Of a stretch of DNA of 64,000 bases, positions 15,617 through 26,418 are shown piece after piece (position 1 is the first letter of the stretch; every line of letters starts with the position of its first letter). Origin of the DNA: Psilocybe azurescens (Eukaryota > Basidiomycota > Agaricomycetes > Agaricales > Agrocybaceae). The position numbers and the translations under genes were made by a program. The notes below the pieces were generated by a model that was not told where the DNA came from, searched no databases, and saw nothing but the letters and a program-made list of their open reading frames with translations. The stretch lies in NCBI GenBank assembly GCA_023853785.1, contig JAJIRX010000590.1:186001-250000 (forward strand), in the 5' to 3' direction.

Positions 15617-15902
15617 TGTAAGCCTGGCCCTTCCCCCTGTCTCACCCCTTGCTCATCGTCCGCGCGCGCGACTGGATCACGCTTATGTTCTCGATCATCA
15701 CCTGACCCCGACATACAATTTTACATGTCTCCATACCTTCGTTCCTTGTCTCTTACCACATCGAACGAAGGTACGTATTTAGATTATTGTATCCGTAGTC
15801 AGGGTCTCTTACCACATCAAACGAAGACCCTTTTGTCCTTTCCTTCCAGGCTACCTTAAGCACCACAATCCAGTGAGGCTTGTCATACCCGGCAGCCTTT
15901 CA
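15617..15902 (+). repeat. 3' LTR
   Basis: 286 bp, same ends and structure as the 5' LTR. It is preceded by a polypurine tract (about 15604-15616) and followed by the GAAAG target duplication. Confidence 0.95.
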
Positions 15903-15907
15903 GAAAG

Positions 15908-16545
15908 ATCCTGTATTAACATACCCTAGGACACTCCCGGGCCGACGTGGATCTTCCCCAGTTGCGTTGGCCCACACCTGTCAAAAATCATCGCGGGTGA
16001 AGTGAAAACTTTTATAATGACGCAACATATGAATGCAATATCAAGAGATAAATTTGTTTCCCTTGACGGCCGTAACGAGATGCGGAAAGCGGGCCGGACC
16101 TGATATGTGAACCTGTTTTTTATTGTTAGACTGTGCCAAACGCAAGGTGAATATTGGGAAGACGCTTAAATACAGAACCAGGGAGAAATGAGGTCTAAAG
16201 ATACATCTCGCGGAACCAAATGACAGGGGGACCACTGGCAGTGAGAGCGTGGATCCCGGAGAATCGGGAAAATTGGAGCTATGGAATAGGGGGACTACTA
16301 CAGAAATGGAAACGATTTCTCAAGCAAAGGTTAATTCCCTGAGGGCTCAAGTCCACGACTGGCAGCTGCAACATCAGCGATCAGTCACAATTCGCTGAGA
16401 TTGAAAATGGCGTTAGGTGTTGAGAAAATTCACAAGATTGGGCAGGATTGGGCACTGTGCATTAACCCATTTGTTACTGTCACTATTCCCTAATCAGACT
16501 GTATTGTCAACCTTAACCCTTAACTCTGTCGTCGACTTGGCGCCA
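15908..16545. other. retrotransposon flank, no gene seen
   Basis: Sequence between the retrotransposon and the decayed CSTF2 copy. No exon or repeat was recognised. The TTAACCC-type run near 16510 corresponds to the telo-box region upstream of the intact CSTF2-like gene. Confidence 0.35.
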
Positions 16546-17600
16546 TTGCTTGGTCTGAACCATCACGACGATTTGACGGCAATGATCCACCATCTCCGCT
16601 CTCTGTAAACTAGCACGGAGAACACAACATGGCAGTGGAAGTTCTTCTTACTTTGTAAGTAAATCATTCAGTGGATATGATGCCGAATACTTAGAGAAAC
16701 GCGAAATGAACATCCTTGGGTAGAGAAAGGATATAAATGGCTGCCAAAGTGTTTCGTGTACTTTTACTTTATTGATTACGCTCATGGTTGATGAATTCAA
16801 TTAATGTTGAGATGATCCTGGTAAGCGTTCTGTCTGTTGTAACTTTTAGGATGGATGTTGACTCCCACCTTCATCTTCGGATTATATTGTAATAGAAAAC
16901 GCTCGGACACGAGCTCAACACCCACGCCAACGCCAGTTGCACTTGCCTCTGTTCAACCACGTGACACCACAGACCTTCCTGCCACCGGCTGCATCCGCGC
17001 GATATCAGCTATCCCGCTATACCTGAAACGCAGGGGTATGTCCCCTGTGCATATGCCGACACCGTCGTATGGGTATGGGCAGAGTGGGGCGTCGATTCTG
17101 CCTCGGCAAGGTAGATACGGCCAGAAACACCAGGGCATATGGGTGCCAAAAGCAGCAGCAAGGAGGCCATCGTCAAAGAGGGTACCAGCTAGGAGTGTAT
17201 CAGCTGGGCTCAGGGTCAGAGACGGTGTATCAGCGACACCAACAAGGCGAATGTGTAGGGTATTCTTCTGCTGTTGGGTACGGGCAGCATCCGCATCCGC
17301 AGAACTCAAGGCGCCTGTGCTACCTGACACATTAGATGGGATTTCGGAGGGACAGAAGGTGTGCTCACCTTTTCTTTTGAAAAAAAAAAAACAGAAATAT
17401 CTCCCTTCAACGACCTTTTATTCACTGTATCTGATTGCGCGTCGTTATTTCGCTTCGTACAGGCTTTGATTATGCGTGTGTTGGCTATGACGCCGGAGCA
17501 AACCAACATGCTGGCATCTGGGGATCATGCGACCTACATAAAAATTGTGCGTCGCCTGTCATCATTCCATTATTGGGTATAGGGTGTCCGAATACTAGGT
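16546..17600 (+). pseudogene. decayed copy of the CSTF2-like gene
   Basis: Collinear with the intact gene at 22926-24297 but on the other strand. The upstream region (GAACCATCACGACGATTTGA) and the start region (ACATGGCAG, about 16629) are recognisable. So are the first intron (TTTGTAAGTAAATCATTCA), the exon-2 piece (GATTACGCTCATGG, about 16775), the Gly/Tyr/Gln tract (about 17060-17330) and the C-terminal exon (about 17461-17550, reading ALIMRVLAMTPEQTNML). Intron sequences are retained, so it arose by DNA duplication and not retroposition. Part of exon 2 is deleted and frames are broken throughout. Confidence 0.8.
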
Positions 17601-17651
17601 AAATTTGTTTTAGTGGGCGACATTGGGAATTACTACGTGAAGGACGGACTT

Positions 17652-17674
17652 GTTTTATTATTATTATTATTATT
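17652..17674 (+). repeat. (TTA)n microsatellite
   Basis: Seven or so tandem TTA units just downstream of the decayed CSTF2 copy. Confidence 0.8.
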
Positions 17675-17679
17675 TGGGG

Positions 17680-18870
17680 TGCGTTCTCAGCGCAGTTTAT
17701 ACGGAACCAAGTCCTTTACTGTATGCTCCCAACTCACTGGAACTAAGGATGCTATGCCTGTCCCGCTTGGCGATTGTACATTATGATTACTATTACCAAG
17801 TCATCACAAGATATTCATGGTGAACATGGTTTGTTGTTTTACCTATTAGGTACACGGATATGCTTGTTGAAATACATGAATATGTGAGTACATGCCTGCA
17901 GATCTTGCCTGAGTGAAGATTTGGTACACCTCAATGGTCTGGGTCTCGTCTTTGCTTCTGTCTTTTGTGTTCTGTCTCCATTTGCCGTATGAGGGCATTT
18001 GGACTCAACTAACCGCTCTCAGTCGCATACACCACGGACAGATTGTGTGTGAGTGCCCTTGCCGTGCCTTCGTCGTACATTGCTTGGATCAAAATCGTGG
18101 TGACTAGAAGAAGCTTTGATATCTTTCTGAGAATTGTTGTGGAAATGGGGTGGGGGTTGTTCCGAGTCAGTGGGTCTCGTATTGGATTGGCGGAAGTTGG
18201 ATGAGACTGGGATTGGGGAGAGGGTGTGGGCTTCGTTGATTCCATCAGATCTGCAGACCTGTGAGATTATGACATTGTGTGAGTTTGGGGCGAAGATCAA
18301 AATTGAGGTGACTTGCCCAAGTGGGGCTTTCGGGTGCCTTGAGGCTCAGGAGCTGCCAGATAGTTATATATGAACAGTACGTAAACGACCGTTCCAGGAT
18401 CTACTGGCTGTCTAGCGCCGGTAATACCTCTGAGCCGTTCTTCGCTTCATGTCATGACTTCGCCGAAGTGCATGTGAAGGACCGTGTTATTGTGGCAGTT
18501 TTTTGATCTTCTCCAAAGTCAGATGCCAGACTCTGGTTTGCATTACAGTGGACGTAGTCCCCAGTGCTGCGTGCATGCGATACACGGTATCTAGAGGTCG
18601 AGATATTACACGCTAAATTATGACTGTTGTGATCTAAACGGAGACCATAAAACAAAATTCACCTTTCTTCCTGATATAGCATATTTGCCGACATGCGGCG
18701 CACATATGTTGATCGTTTCAATCCTTTTCAAGCGCTACTGCCATTGTGGTAAGTCGGCGTCTGCGTGATACCATCCCATGGTTGAATCTCCGGGAAATAC
18801 GAACTAGTTTAGAAAAAGAATGAGGTAATATTGGTTACACAAAACTATTCCTCAAAAGTGGGACAAGCGG
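17680..18870. other. 1.2 kb without recognisable genes
   Basis: Only short open frames on either strand. No domain, tRNA or repeat family was recognised. Confidence 0.35.
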
Positions 18871-18879
18871 CACAGCTCC

Positions 18880-19457
18880 GCGTCCAAATGGCGTAACTCA
18901 CAAAGGCTTTTTATGGAACATTTGAGACCTATCATGGTTCAGTCTGACGGATATCTCATTCCATAATTGACTAGACGATATAAATAGCTATTGAATTACG
19001 TGTAGTGCCAATGAACCAAACTCCAAAACTAAGTTCATTTATATTACTGACTGTCGACGCCACTATTTCTTTGACGGTCAGCTGGTGAACACACCTTCTA
19101 AAGGATCGTTCTTGAAGCTTTGGAACCAAGCTTCCTGTCATAGAGCCATTAGTTTTCTAATACAGTTCTCTGAAATATTTTTCTTCATCGTCATTTCGGT
19201 CCATGGGCCCGGAGTGAGGAAGTCATGTATGTCAATAATTTTTCATCGGAGCCTTTGTAGCTCCTCACACATGCTGAACTTTTCCCTGAAGGGTCGATCT
19301 CTGGAAGGGGTAATTCCTTTAGCATCCCAGGTCACTTAGGCCAGAATTCGAGGAGTTTGGGGGTATAAAGGCAAGCAACTGTATCCATCTGAATCCTCAG
19401 TTCTACCTCGAAGAATTCTACTAGCTCTGTAAACTACAAGCAACCAAAGTATTCATC
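18880..19457 (+). repeat. promoter-containing segment co-duplicated with copy A
   Basis: Inverted counterpart of 7222-7880. It carries the TATA box GGGTATAAAG at 19361-19370 and a leader closely matching that of copy A, ending at the ATG of copy B. Local similarity is high enough to follow by eye over several hundred bases. Confidence 0.7.
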
Positions 19458-20691
19458 ATGTCCGAAACTACCAACAATCTTGTCTTTCGAAACGGCAAGT
19501 CCACTTTACCACATATGTACGATCAAATCTAACAAATTCAATTGTAGCTTTACCAAGTATTAAAGATGCTACCAAAGCCTTAGCCTTTGTAAGTAGTATT
19601 GCCCTTCATTTTGTTATTTCGAGTCATTATTCACTAGGTGGTAGTCTCCGGATATAGTACCGCATGGTAGCAGGCCACTGGATGCGGCGACTTTGATTGG
19701 CGAATACAATCAGTTCATCGGTCTTCCGCTTGAGCAGGGCAGTGCCAATGTGGTCCAAATCCGTGCCACCACTGCCTCCAGTATTACCCCAGTCGCAAGG
19801 GCCACGGTCTCCCTTCGGTCAATCGACAGCCACCTCATTTTATGGCCTCAGCGTTGGAGTAGCAGAACACCTATATCTCCAACCTCTGTGACTATAAACT
19901 CCTTGACCCCCAACAAAGGTACGTCTTTTGAGTAGTAGTCATTGGACGAATGTACTTACAATGCATGGATTGAAGTCGTTGCATTTGGCGACCCGTTCGT
20001 GTTCATTCCAAACTCAATGGCCAATGGGTATCACCACGCACTCATTGCTGTGCAAGGCACCGGATCATCTCCGCCTACACCCCCCAACGATGTCAAGAAT
20101 TGGCGGGAGTTCATTGATTTCATCAATAATGATACTTCAACCACTTTTTACAACGTGAGTACTGTTTGATTTCATGGGCAGAGACGTAGTGTTCAAAAAT
20201 ATCAGGTTGTGCCAGTGATTGAAAATCCCATGGGACATGTTGTTCCCATCTCAACCCGTCTTGCTGTCATTGATGATGGCACGAGCGACCTCAACTTCTA
20301 TATATCCCTTGTGGTACGTTCTTTGGTATATCCGCCGTCCTTTTTACTACGTACTGATGCCCTACTAACTCAGCATTCAAACATGCCACAAGGAACTATC
20401 ATCAAACTGTGGACCCCAAGCGGGAAGATATCTATGAATGATACAACTCTCCCGGAAGACGGTTCGGATATTGGCCTCCACACCTCCCTGCAACCCGGCT
20501 TCGACGAAGAGATTAGCCTGAGTATTTACCCTCCCAGCGGTGCTCGTATTCAACCCTTTGCTTGGCTCTCACTTCGTGCAAGTATTGTTGTTACTCAGCC
20601 AACCCAATCCGCAAATATTCCTATCTCGAACACTTACTTGCTTGGAGCGCAAAATGTTGTCTTTAACATTGACTATCCATTTGCAAACTAG
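19458..20691 (+). CDS. copy B of the A-D family, half length
   Basis: Six or seven exons with junctions at the same places as in copies A, C and D join into one open frame from ATG 19458 to TAG 20689-20691, about 320 residues. It starts MSETTNNLVFRN and contains only the first half of the family: SHLILWPQRW, GYHHALIAV, NWREFIDFINNDTST and FAWLSLRASIVV. It ends shortly after YLLGAQNVVF. The first intron starts with GC (GGCAAGT) where the other copies have GT. Sequence beyond the stop still resembles the family for a few dozen bases (TTTGCATAACC against TTTGCAAGCCC in D), so the stop arose by decay of a longer ancestor. It is nevertheless the only copy with no internal frame break. Either a functional half-size protein or a truncated pseudogene. 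Confidence 0.65.
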
Positions 20692-21590
20692 GGATTTGCA
20701 TAACCTAGAGAACCACTCCCTACCTTCTGTATCGCCGACGACACTCTTTTACCCACCTTCCTTTAGATAAACCAGTTTGATAGCAATTGAATTAAGCGCC
20801 CTGAGTCTACATATGTAAAATTTAGTAAACTTAAAATGATAACAAGTTTTGGTGCTGCGTATAATTTACACTGAGCAATCGCAATAATTGATGGAAGAAG
20901 AAAATATGTCACCACTTGATTCGCTCACCAAGTCACCCACAGAATGCCTGTAGGCTTGAGCTTAATGTTGGAGATTCACACCAATGAGTTTGTTTGAATT
21001 ACCCCCAATTTAATACCCACATCACATCACATCTAATAATCTATGATTAAGGAGATTGAGTCAATTTCACAGACTTTGGATAAGATGTCAAGTCCATGGA
21101 GGGGCTTGGCACACGAAGAGTTATTCATCGAACAAACGAAAATTCAGTATCTTCGTTTGTTTGGCTCGGTTGACAGGTCCGTGCTTAGGTTGTCAGTGCA
21201 AGGTCGACTTAACTGTTGCATCCTTCGAAGCATGAAGATAATATAAGGGAATACACACTTTGTATCAATAACACCGATATAGCCATTTACCTACGGAGGT
21301 TCTGGTAAATTGTAAGCACGGACCTGTCGCCCAACAAAGTCACGAATCGCACGCATATCCTTCTTGAAAGCTCCGGCCAATTGGCGGCGAACAAGCGGGT
21401 GGAGCTGTTATCGAGCACCTATTTGAAAGAGCGAAAAGTGAGCTCTCAGGCTCTTTACCGTATATTTTCCAGAACTCAGATTCAACGTGAAGATATGTTA
21501 CTTAAACAAGGGAAATAGAAAGCCGCAGCGACATCGTCCAAGAAAGGCTCACTCAAAGCTCCGAACTGGCTCTCCATCTGAACGTCAGGC
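20692..21590. other. 0.9 kb without recognisable genes
   Basis: AT-rich, short frames only. The first stretch is decayed A-D family sequence continuing from copy B. An imperfect palindrome-like pair (GACAGGTCCGTGCTTA at about 21174 and its reverse complement near 21320) encloses about 160 bp. Confidence 0.35.
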
Positions 21591-21593
21591 AAA

Positions 21594-22245
21594 CTACAGA
21601 TGAACTGGTCCATGAGCGGCCTTTGAACCTGTCTTCGCTCCAGCGCTCAACTCATAAGTTCTTTCATTCCTTTAAGTAATACGTTCACATTGATTGCCCA
21701 GGTAATCTCGCCGATGGGAATACTCAGATGATTGTATCCAAAACTTGGTTTTCAGGATCTCATAGACTCGCAGAAGAAGTAGGCATGCATATGCGGCTCT
21801 ATGGAGCATTGATGAAGAGAGTTAGCCAAATCTCTGATCGAATATGACCTACGCAAGAAGTATGCCGAATGCAGTGGTGAATCCCATGTTAATATTCAAC
21901 GCCAGCTTCCAGTCCTTGTATCTTGGATGTGGAGGGGTTGATGTCTTATCCCGCCAGTTGTGTTGGTTGTGGCAGTCGTCGAATGGCATGTTTTCAATCC
22001 ACTCGACCATGGATACAATCGTGCCTGCAGTAAACGTGAAGTTGCTCACGCTGTTGATTGAGACAGGAATACTGATGAGGGTATTAATGAGGGCTGCGAT
22101 AAAAGGGGCAATAACCTGAATAGAAATGTATCAAAGGTTGGATGTAATGTAGTGGCGGCTTGCATGTGCGTAACCCATCCGATGACTTGGCCGTTGGTTT
22201 CGTTCTGCAAGTACCCATACCTGATCGCTAGTATGTACGCTAGAA
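21594..22245 (-). pseudogene. E1, decayed class-E tetraspan gene
   Basis: Third and second exons of a class-E gene are recognisable, with the same intron positions as E2 and E3. Exon 2 (about 21849-22113) reads TAGTIVSMVEWIENMPFDDC and ends KDWKLALNI..AFGILLA. The conserved loop motif HPKCKDW has become HPRYKDW, losing a cysteine. Exon 3 loses one base after KTKFW and then meets a stop. Exon 1 survives only as its last 25 or so codons (about 22180-22245, ending GQVIGW). Confidence 0.8.
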
Positions 22246-22399
22246 GACATAAGATAACAGAAGGGGTAAGCAGTCGCGAGTATAAATCTATATTGTTAGG
22301 GCAGAGCCTTGAATATCAATGCCCAATTGAATCGGGTGGCGTATGGCGTGTAACCAGTGCACCAACATAGATCAGATATCAAAGCGAGGTTCTTCGACA

Positions 22400-22583
22400 C
22401 GGGATGAAGCACCGCGCGATGCGGAAATCATTCAGAGATCCACCAGCTGGACCTCCACGACAATATTCAACGACCTCTCAAAGCTACTCCTGCATATCAC
22501 GTCTTCCGTACGATGAAAGTGTGACAAAGACACTCGCACTCACCACTCGGTTCGTGATGTATTGGAATGAGATCAACTAGCTA
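22400..22583 (+). pseudogene. decayed 3' exon of the small membrane protein at 3384-3791
   Basis: Matches 3600-3791: the shared run CTCTCAAAGCTACTC, then GCACTCA and GTTCGTG..TGTAT, ending GAGATC..CTAG at the same distance. Frames are broken and no first exon is seen. It lies between E1 and the intact CSTF2-like gene. Confidence 0.7.
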
Positions 22584-22925
22584 GTCGAATTGTTCATAGG
22601 CCCCTGTAATTTGGCATCCATATATCCATGTACCTAATATGTTAAAGAAAAACCTCCTGTGCATGCCGTGATGATCGTCTTGAGACGAACCAGATATCTC
22701 GGTGTAAAGGAGAAAAGATCGCATCTTCGGTCCCAAGGCGGGAAAAGGAAATCAAGGCCAGATCGCACGCAGAGTGATTCGTTCCAGAGAGATCGTATCG
22801 ATAGCCAGAATGGCATTCCTTACTGGGACAACAGCACGCCCTCACTGCACATCGTACATCCCAAATCCGAGTCCAAGCATCTGACAACACACATCCGAAG
22901 CAAACGAAAAGGGTGCCGAGAGGCC

Positions 22926-24297
22926 TCACGTAGGAACTCCCAGAGTCGCTCGCTAAGAAAAAGTGCCAAGTATCAGATATTTTACTTCCCATATAAGAAA
23001 TGAGAACAAACGACGCACGATTTGTACATAGGTCGCACGATCACCAGGCGGCAGCATATTGATTTGCTCCGGTGTCATGGCCAGCACACGCATGATCAAC
23101 GCCTGCACACAAAAACAAGCACGATGAGCAAATAAAGAAAAATCTGTCAAACGAAGACCAAGAAAGATAGACAAAACCCTCGAACAAGCAAAAGAAAAAC
23201 GTACCTTTTGTTCCTCCGAAATCCCAGCTAACGCCTCAGGCAGCGCGGGCGTCGAACTTTGCGTCTGAACAGGCGTCGTCTGATGCCCATGTCCATGCGT
23301 CTGCTGGTGCTGCCCATATCCCCCAGAGTTATACCCCCATAGCCTCCTTGCTGATGTTGCTGGGCCGGCGGATACTGTTGGTGTTGTTGTTGCTGCTGAT
23401 ACCCAGACCCTGATCCCTGTTGGTACCCTCCCTGTTGATATCCTCCCTGCTGCTGTTGGTACCCATAGCCCGGCTGCTGTTGCCCATACCCCTGCTGCTG
23501 GCCATACCCACCCAGTCCAGGCGGCGTCGGCGCCCCGCCCTGCCCATACCCATACGGCGGTGTCGGCGTGTGCACAGGCCCCATACCCGTGGAGGACGGA
23601 GCAGGAACACCCATGGCGGTAGGTGGCGTCCCCGTCCGATACTGCGCCTGTAAGTGCAGTGGGATAGCTGATATTGGTGCTGGAGCGGCAGGCGGCGGAA
23701 GAGTCTGCGGTGTCGTGTTGTTGATCATCGAAGCGGACGAGGCGGGAGTGACAGTGGGGTAGGATGGTGCGGCTGGCGTTGGCGTTGGCGTTGAGCTCGT
23801 GCCTGGTGGTACTGCAGATGCACTTGGTACTTGAGCTGCGTTACTCGCTCCGAACTCGGCCAGCGTTTTCTAGTACAATATGATCAGAAGACGAAAGTGG
23901 GGGTCAATACACGCCCTAGAATTATAAAGGGCTATAACGCTCACCTGGAACACCTCAATATTAATGGCATTCATCGACACCATGAGCGTAATCAGCGCAT
24001 ATGCAATCGCAGGCTGACTGTTCAAAATGCCCTTCGCAGCAGCCGGTGTGGTTTTCTACAATAAAGTAAAGTAGAGCGAAAACGTTTCAGTCATTCATCT
24101 TCTGTCTGCCCAGAGTGTCCCCCCAGAATACTCAGAGCTCGAAATTCCAAAAAAATAAAAATAAATAACTCTCGCTCCACCAAAGGATGCTCATTTCGCA
24201 TTTCTCGAGTTTTCTGCATGCTAACCATTGAATGACTTACCTTCAAAGTAAGAAGAAGTTCCAGCAGTTGTTCAGCTGCCATGTTTGTGTTCGCCAT
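22926..24297 (-). CDS. CSTF2-like mRNA 3'-end processing protein without RRM
   Basis: Five exons: 24297-24241, 24055-23945, 23869-23205, 23102-23019 and 22952-22926, about 314 residues. Exons 1-2 encode a CSTF2-type hinge (EQLLELLLTLKKTTPAAAKG...ALITLMVSMNAINIEVFQ), which in cleavage stimulation factor binds CstF77 and symplekin. The long third exon is low-complexity Gly/Tyr/Gln/Pro. Exons 4-5 are the CSTF_C domain (ALIMRVLAMTPEQINMLPPG...) with the short end RATLGVPT. No RNA-recognition motif is present upstream, unlike the canonical protein. Exon 3 is one base short of phase; the slip is in the C5/G5 run at 23334-23338, after which the frame continues to PALPEALAGISEEQK. It acts in the nucleus by family knowledge. 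Identity secure; the missing base is probably an assembly error. Confidence 0.85.
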
Positions 24298-24414
24298 GTT
24301 AGTTTTCGGACGACGGGATCGTGGATTGTGGATCGCAGGTTCGAGTTGTCAAATCGTCGTGATGGTTCAGGGTGAGCAGTGGTGAAGCGAAGGCGCAGTG
24401 GAACACGAACGGCG

Positions 24415-24428
24415 TAGGGTTAGGGTTA
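24415..24428 (-). promoter_or_regulatory. telo-box-like element upstream of the CSTF2-like gene
   Basis: TAACCCTAACCCTA on the minus strand, about 118 bp upstream of the start codon. The decayed copy keeps a degenerate version near 16505 (AACCTTAACCCTTAAC). Short telomere-like boxes are known promoter elements in other eukaryotes; a role here is inference. Confidence 0.45.
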
Positions 24429-24429
24429 A

Positions 24430-25034
24430 TACTCATCCGAACTGGCGGAAGGTGACTGACATCAAATATTAGAGGAGCAACTTCAAGCCAAGAGCAAGCT
24501 AGTGATTTATACTCAGGAAAGGAGTCGTAACCGACCACTCAAATTTCAATGAAAAAATTAGATCCCTACCAAGCATCATGTAGAGTTGTTGTATAATGTG
24601 CACGCTTTTTCGAAAGCTAAAAAATTTGCCTTGTTGAGCTATAAATAGAACAGCATTCTTGCTAGATACTCTGCTCTCAAATCACCAAGGCGTCCACATA
24701 GGTATATGCACATTATCCAGTGCTTGAATTGTATTTATACATATCCCATGAGTGGACATGTAGATCGCTTAACGTATTAGATGGTATCGAGGCTTTCAGA
24801 CGCTGCAAATTTTTAATACAATTTATCTGTGGGCGCGTTTGGTAAATAGATAAATAACATTAGACATGGAGGATAGAAAACCATGGCAGCGCCCAAGAAG
24901 CGCTCGCCCGAGGTGGCTTTCCTTGGACTTCAACGAGATATTGACTTCTCAGATAAGATATTTTCTATCATACATACAATACATTCTCTCGGGCACGCGA
25001 GCTCTCCGTCCTTCACATCTGAACACCAGGTAAA
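24430..25034. other. intergenic between CSTF2-like gene and E2
   Basis: No exon recognised. It should hold the CSTF2-like promoter and the 3' region of E2. Confidence 0.35.
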
Positions 25035-25861
25035 CTACAGATGCACTGGTCCGTGAGCGGCCTTGGAACCCGACTTCGCTCCGGCGCTCAACCCATAAGA
25101 TCTTTCATGCCCGTCAGTAATCACATTCAGATTGATTGTCCAGGTGATCTCGCCGGTGGGGATGCTCCAGGACGATTTTGTCCAAAACTTGGTTTTGAGG
25201 ACTTCATAGACTCGAAGGAGAAGTAGGCATACATATGACGTTCTATGAAGCATGATGAAAAGAATCAGCCAAGTCTCTTAGGATAAATGATCGAATAAGA
25301 CCTACGCAAGAAGTATGCCAAACGCAGCGGTGAATCCCATGATAATGTTCAACGCCAGTTTCCAGTCCTTACATTTTGGATGTGGAGGAATTGGTGTCCT
25401 ATCCCGCCAGTGGTATTGGTTGTTGCAGTTGTCGAAAGGCATGTTATCAATCCACCGGACCATGGATACAATCGTGCCTACAGCAAACGTGGTATCGCTC
25501 ACGATGTTGATCAACACGGGAATATTGATGAAAGCATTAACGAGGGAAGCGATAAAAGAGGCAATAATCTGAATACAAATGTGTCAGAAGATGGATGAAA
25601 CATAGCGGTAGTTTGCATGTTGCGTACCCATCCAATGACTTTCCCGTTGACTCGGCTCTGCCAGTACGAGTTCCAAAACGGGGCAACTCCAAGAATGATA
25701 TAGTTTGTAATAATTAAAATGAGGGTGAGGGTTGACAGAACAAGGGTGAGGATCCTGAGGATCTTGAAAAGTTTGGGTGGGCGAGACGGCCGAGTCGTGA
25801 CTGATATCTCGCCGTGCTCAATGATGTCAGGATTGCCTATAAGTGGTGCAGAGTCCGCCAT
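25035..25861 (-). CDS. E2, class-E tetraspan membrane protein
   Basis: Three exons (25861-25628, 25568-25306, 25242-25035) with phases 0 and 2 join to 234 residues without any lesion. Four hydrophobic segments are seen. TM1 is LTLVLSTLTLILIITNYIIL, preceded by KLFKILRI. TM2 and TM3 lie at the start of exon 2. TM4 spans the exon 2/3 junction (ALNIIMGFTAAFGILLA..SYVCLLLLRVYEVL). The TM3-TM4 loop holds two conserved Cys in the pattern C..Q..W and PPHPKCKDWK, perhaps a disulphide. The C-terminal tail ends AAHGPVHL, shared with class F. I do not recognise a named family. It is one of a tandem minus-strand array. Confidence 0.75.
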
Positions 25862-26169
25862 GGTAATCGAGAAAGTGATGAATACGAGCTAATGAATTGA
25901 GGTTTTCGCTAGCTCTGCAGTGGTAAATAGCGATGGAAAGTCTGAGTGTAAGAAGTTACCAGAGTAAGTTTATAAGGCGGCTGAGAAGCGCAGCACATCA
26001 TGAGAAAGATCTCGTTACACCAGTTACACCTAGGAGCACAGCATTGATCATGAGGAAGCTAGTAACACGACCAAACTTGTCGAGGCAATGGATTAAGTAA
26101 CTCCACGAACACGTCGCCAACAATATCAACTATCTTCCCATGCTCGAGATACATACCAGCGCCAAATAG

Positions 26170-26345
26170 TTGCTAGTGTGTCCGTCAAAGCAAATTAGAT
26201 GAGAGAAGGGGTGATCAGACCAGAGTAAAGTACAATTCATATCGTTAAGGCAGAACCACGAATACAACAGCCCAACTGAATTGGACGTCGTGTGATGGGT
26301 AACTTACTAGAGACATCATAGCTTAGATATCAACAGCGACGGGAT
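26170..26345. repeat. degenerate repeat shared with about 22230-22390
   Basis: Both blocks run AGAAGGGGT..AGCAG/ATCAG, then TTAGGGCAGAGCC / TTAAGGCAGAACC and CCAACTGAATTGG / CCAATTGAATCGG. The copies lie beside E1 and between E2 and F1. They are probably the flank of an ancestral array unit. Confidence 0.55.
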
Positions 26346-26418
26346 GCGCGATATTTATAGATTTTGATACGGCAATCTACCCCTAGAGTGCTGCGTAGAA
26401 ATGATCCAGCAACTAATA

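Larger units (their letters stand above)
10009..15902 (+). mobile_element. Ty3/gypsy chromovirus LTR retrotransposon, full length but coding-defective
   Basis: A 5.9-kb element bounded by two direct LTRs (10009-10292 and 15617-15902) that begin TGTAAGCC and end GCCTTTCA. The target-site duplication GAAAG is perfect (10004-10008 and 15903-15907). A purine-rich tract (GAGGGGGGAAGAG) directly precedes the 3' LTR. The interior reads in Ty3/gypsy order: gag with a zinc knuckle, protease, reverse transcriptase, RNase H, integrase and a C-terminal chromodomain. The reading frame changes many times and stop codons intervene, so no intact Gag-Pol is encoded in this sequence. The LTRs differ by one substitution and a CG-repeat length change, which means a recent insertion. 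Confidence 0.95.

Noticed and set aside
24411..24430. Possible interstitial telomere
   Set aside because: Only two repeat units, at a promoter position; too short to mark a telomere fusion.
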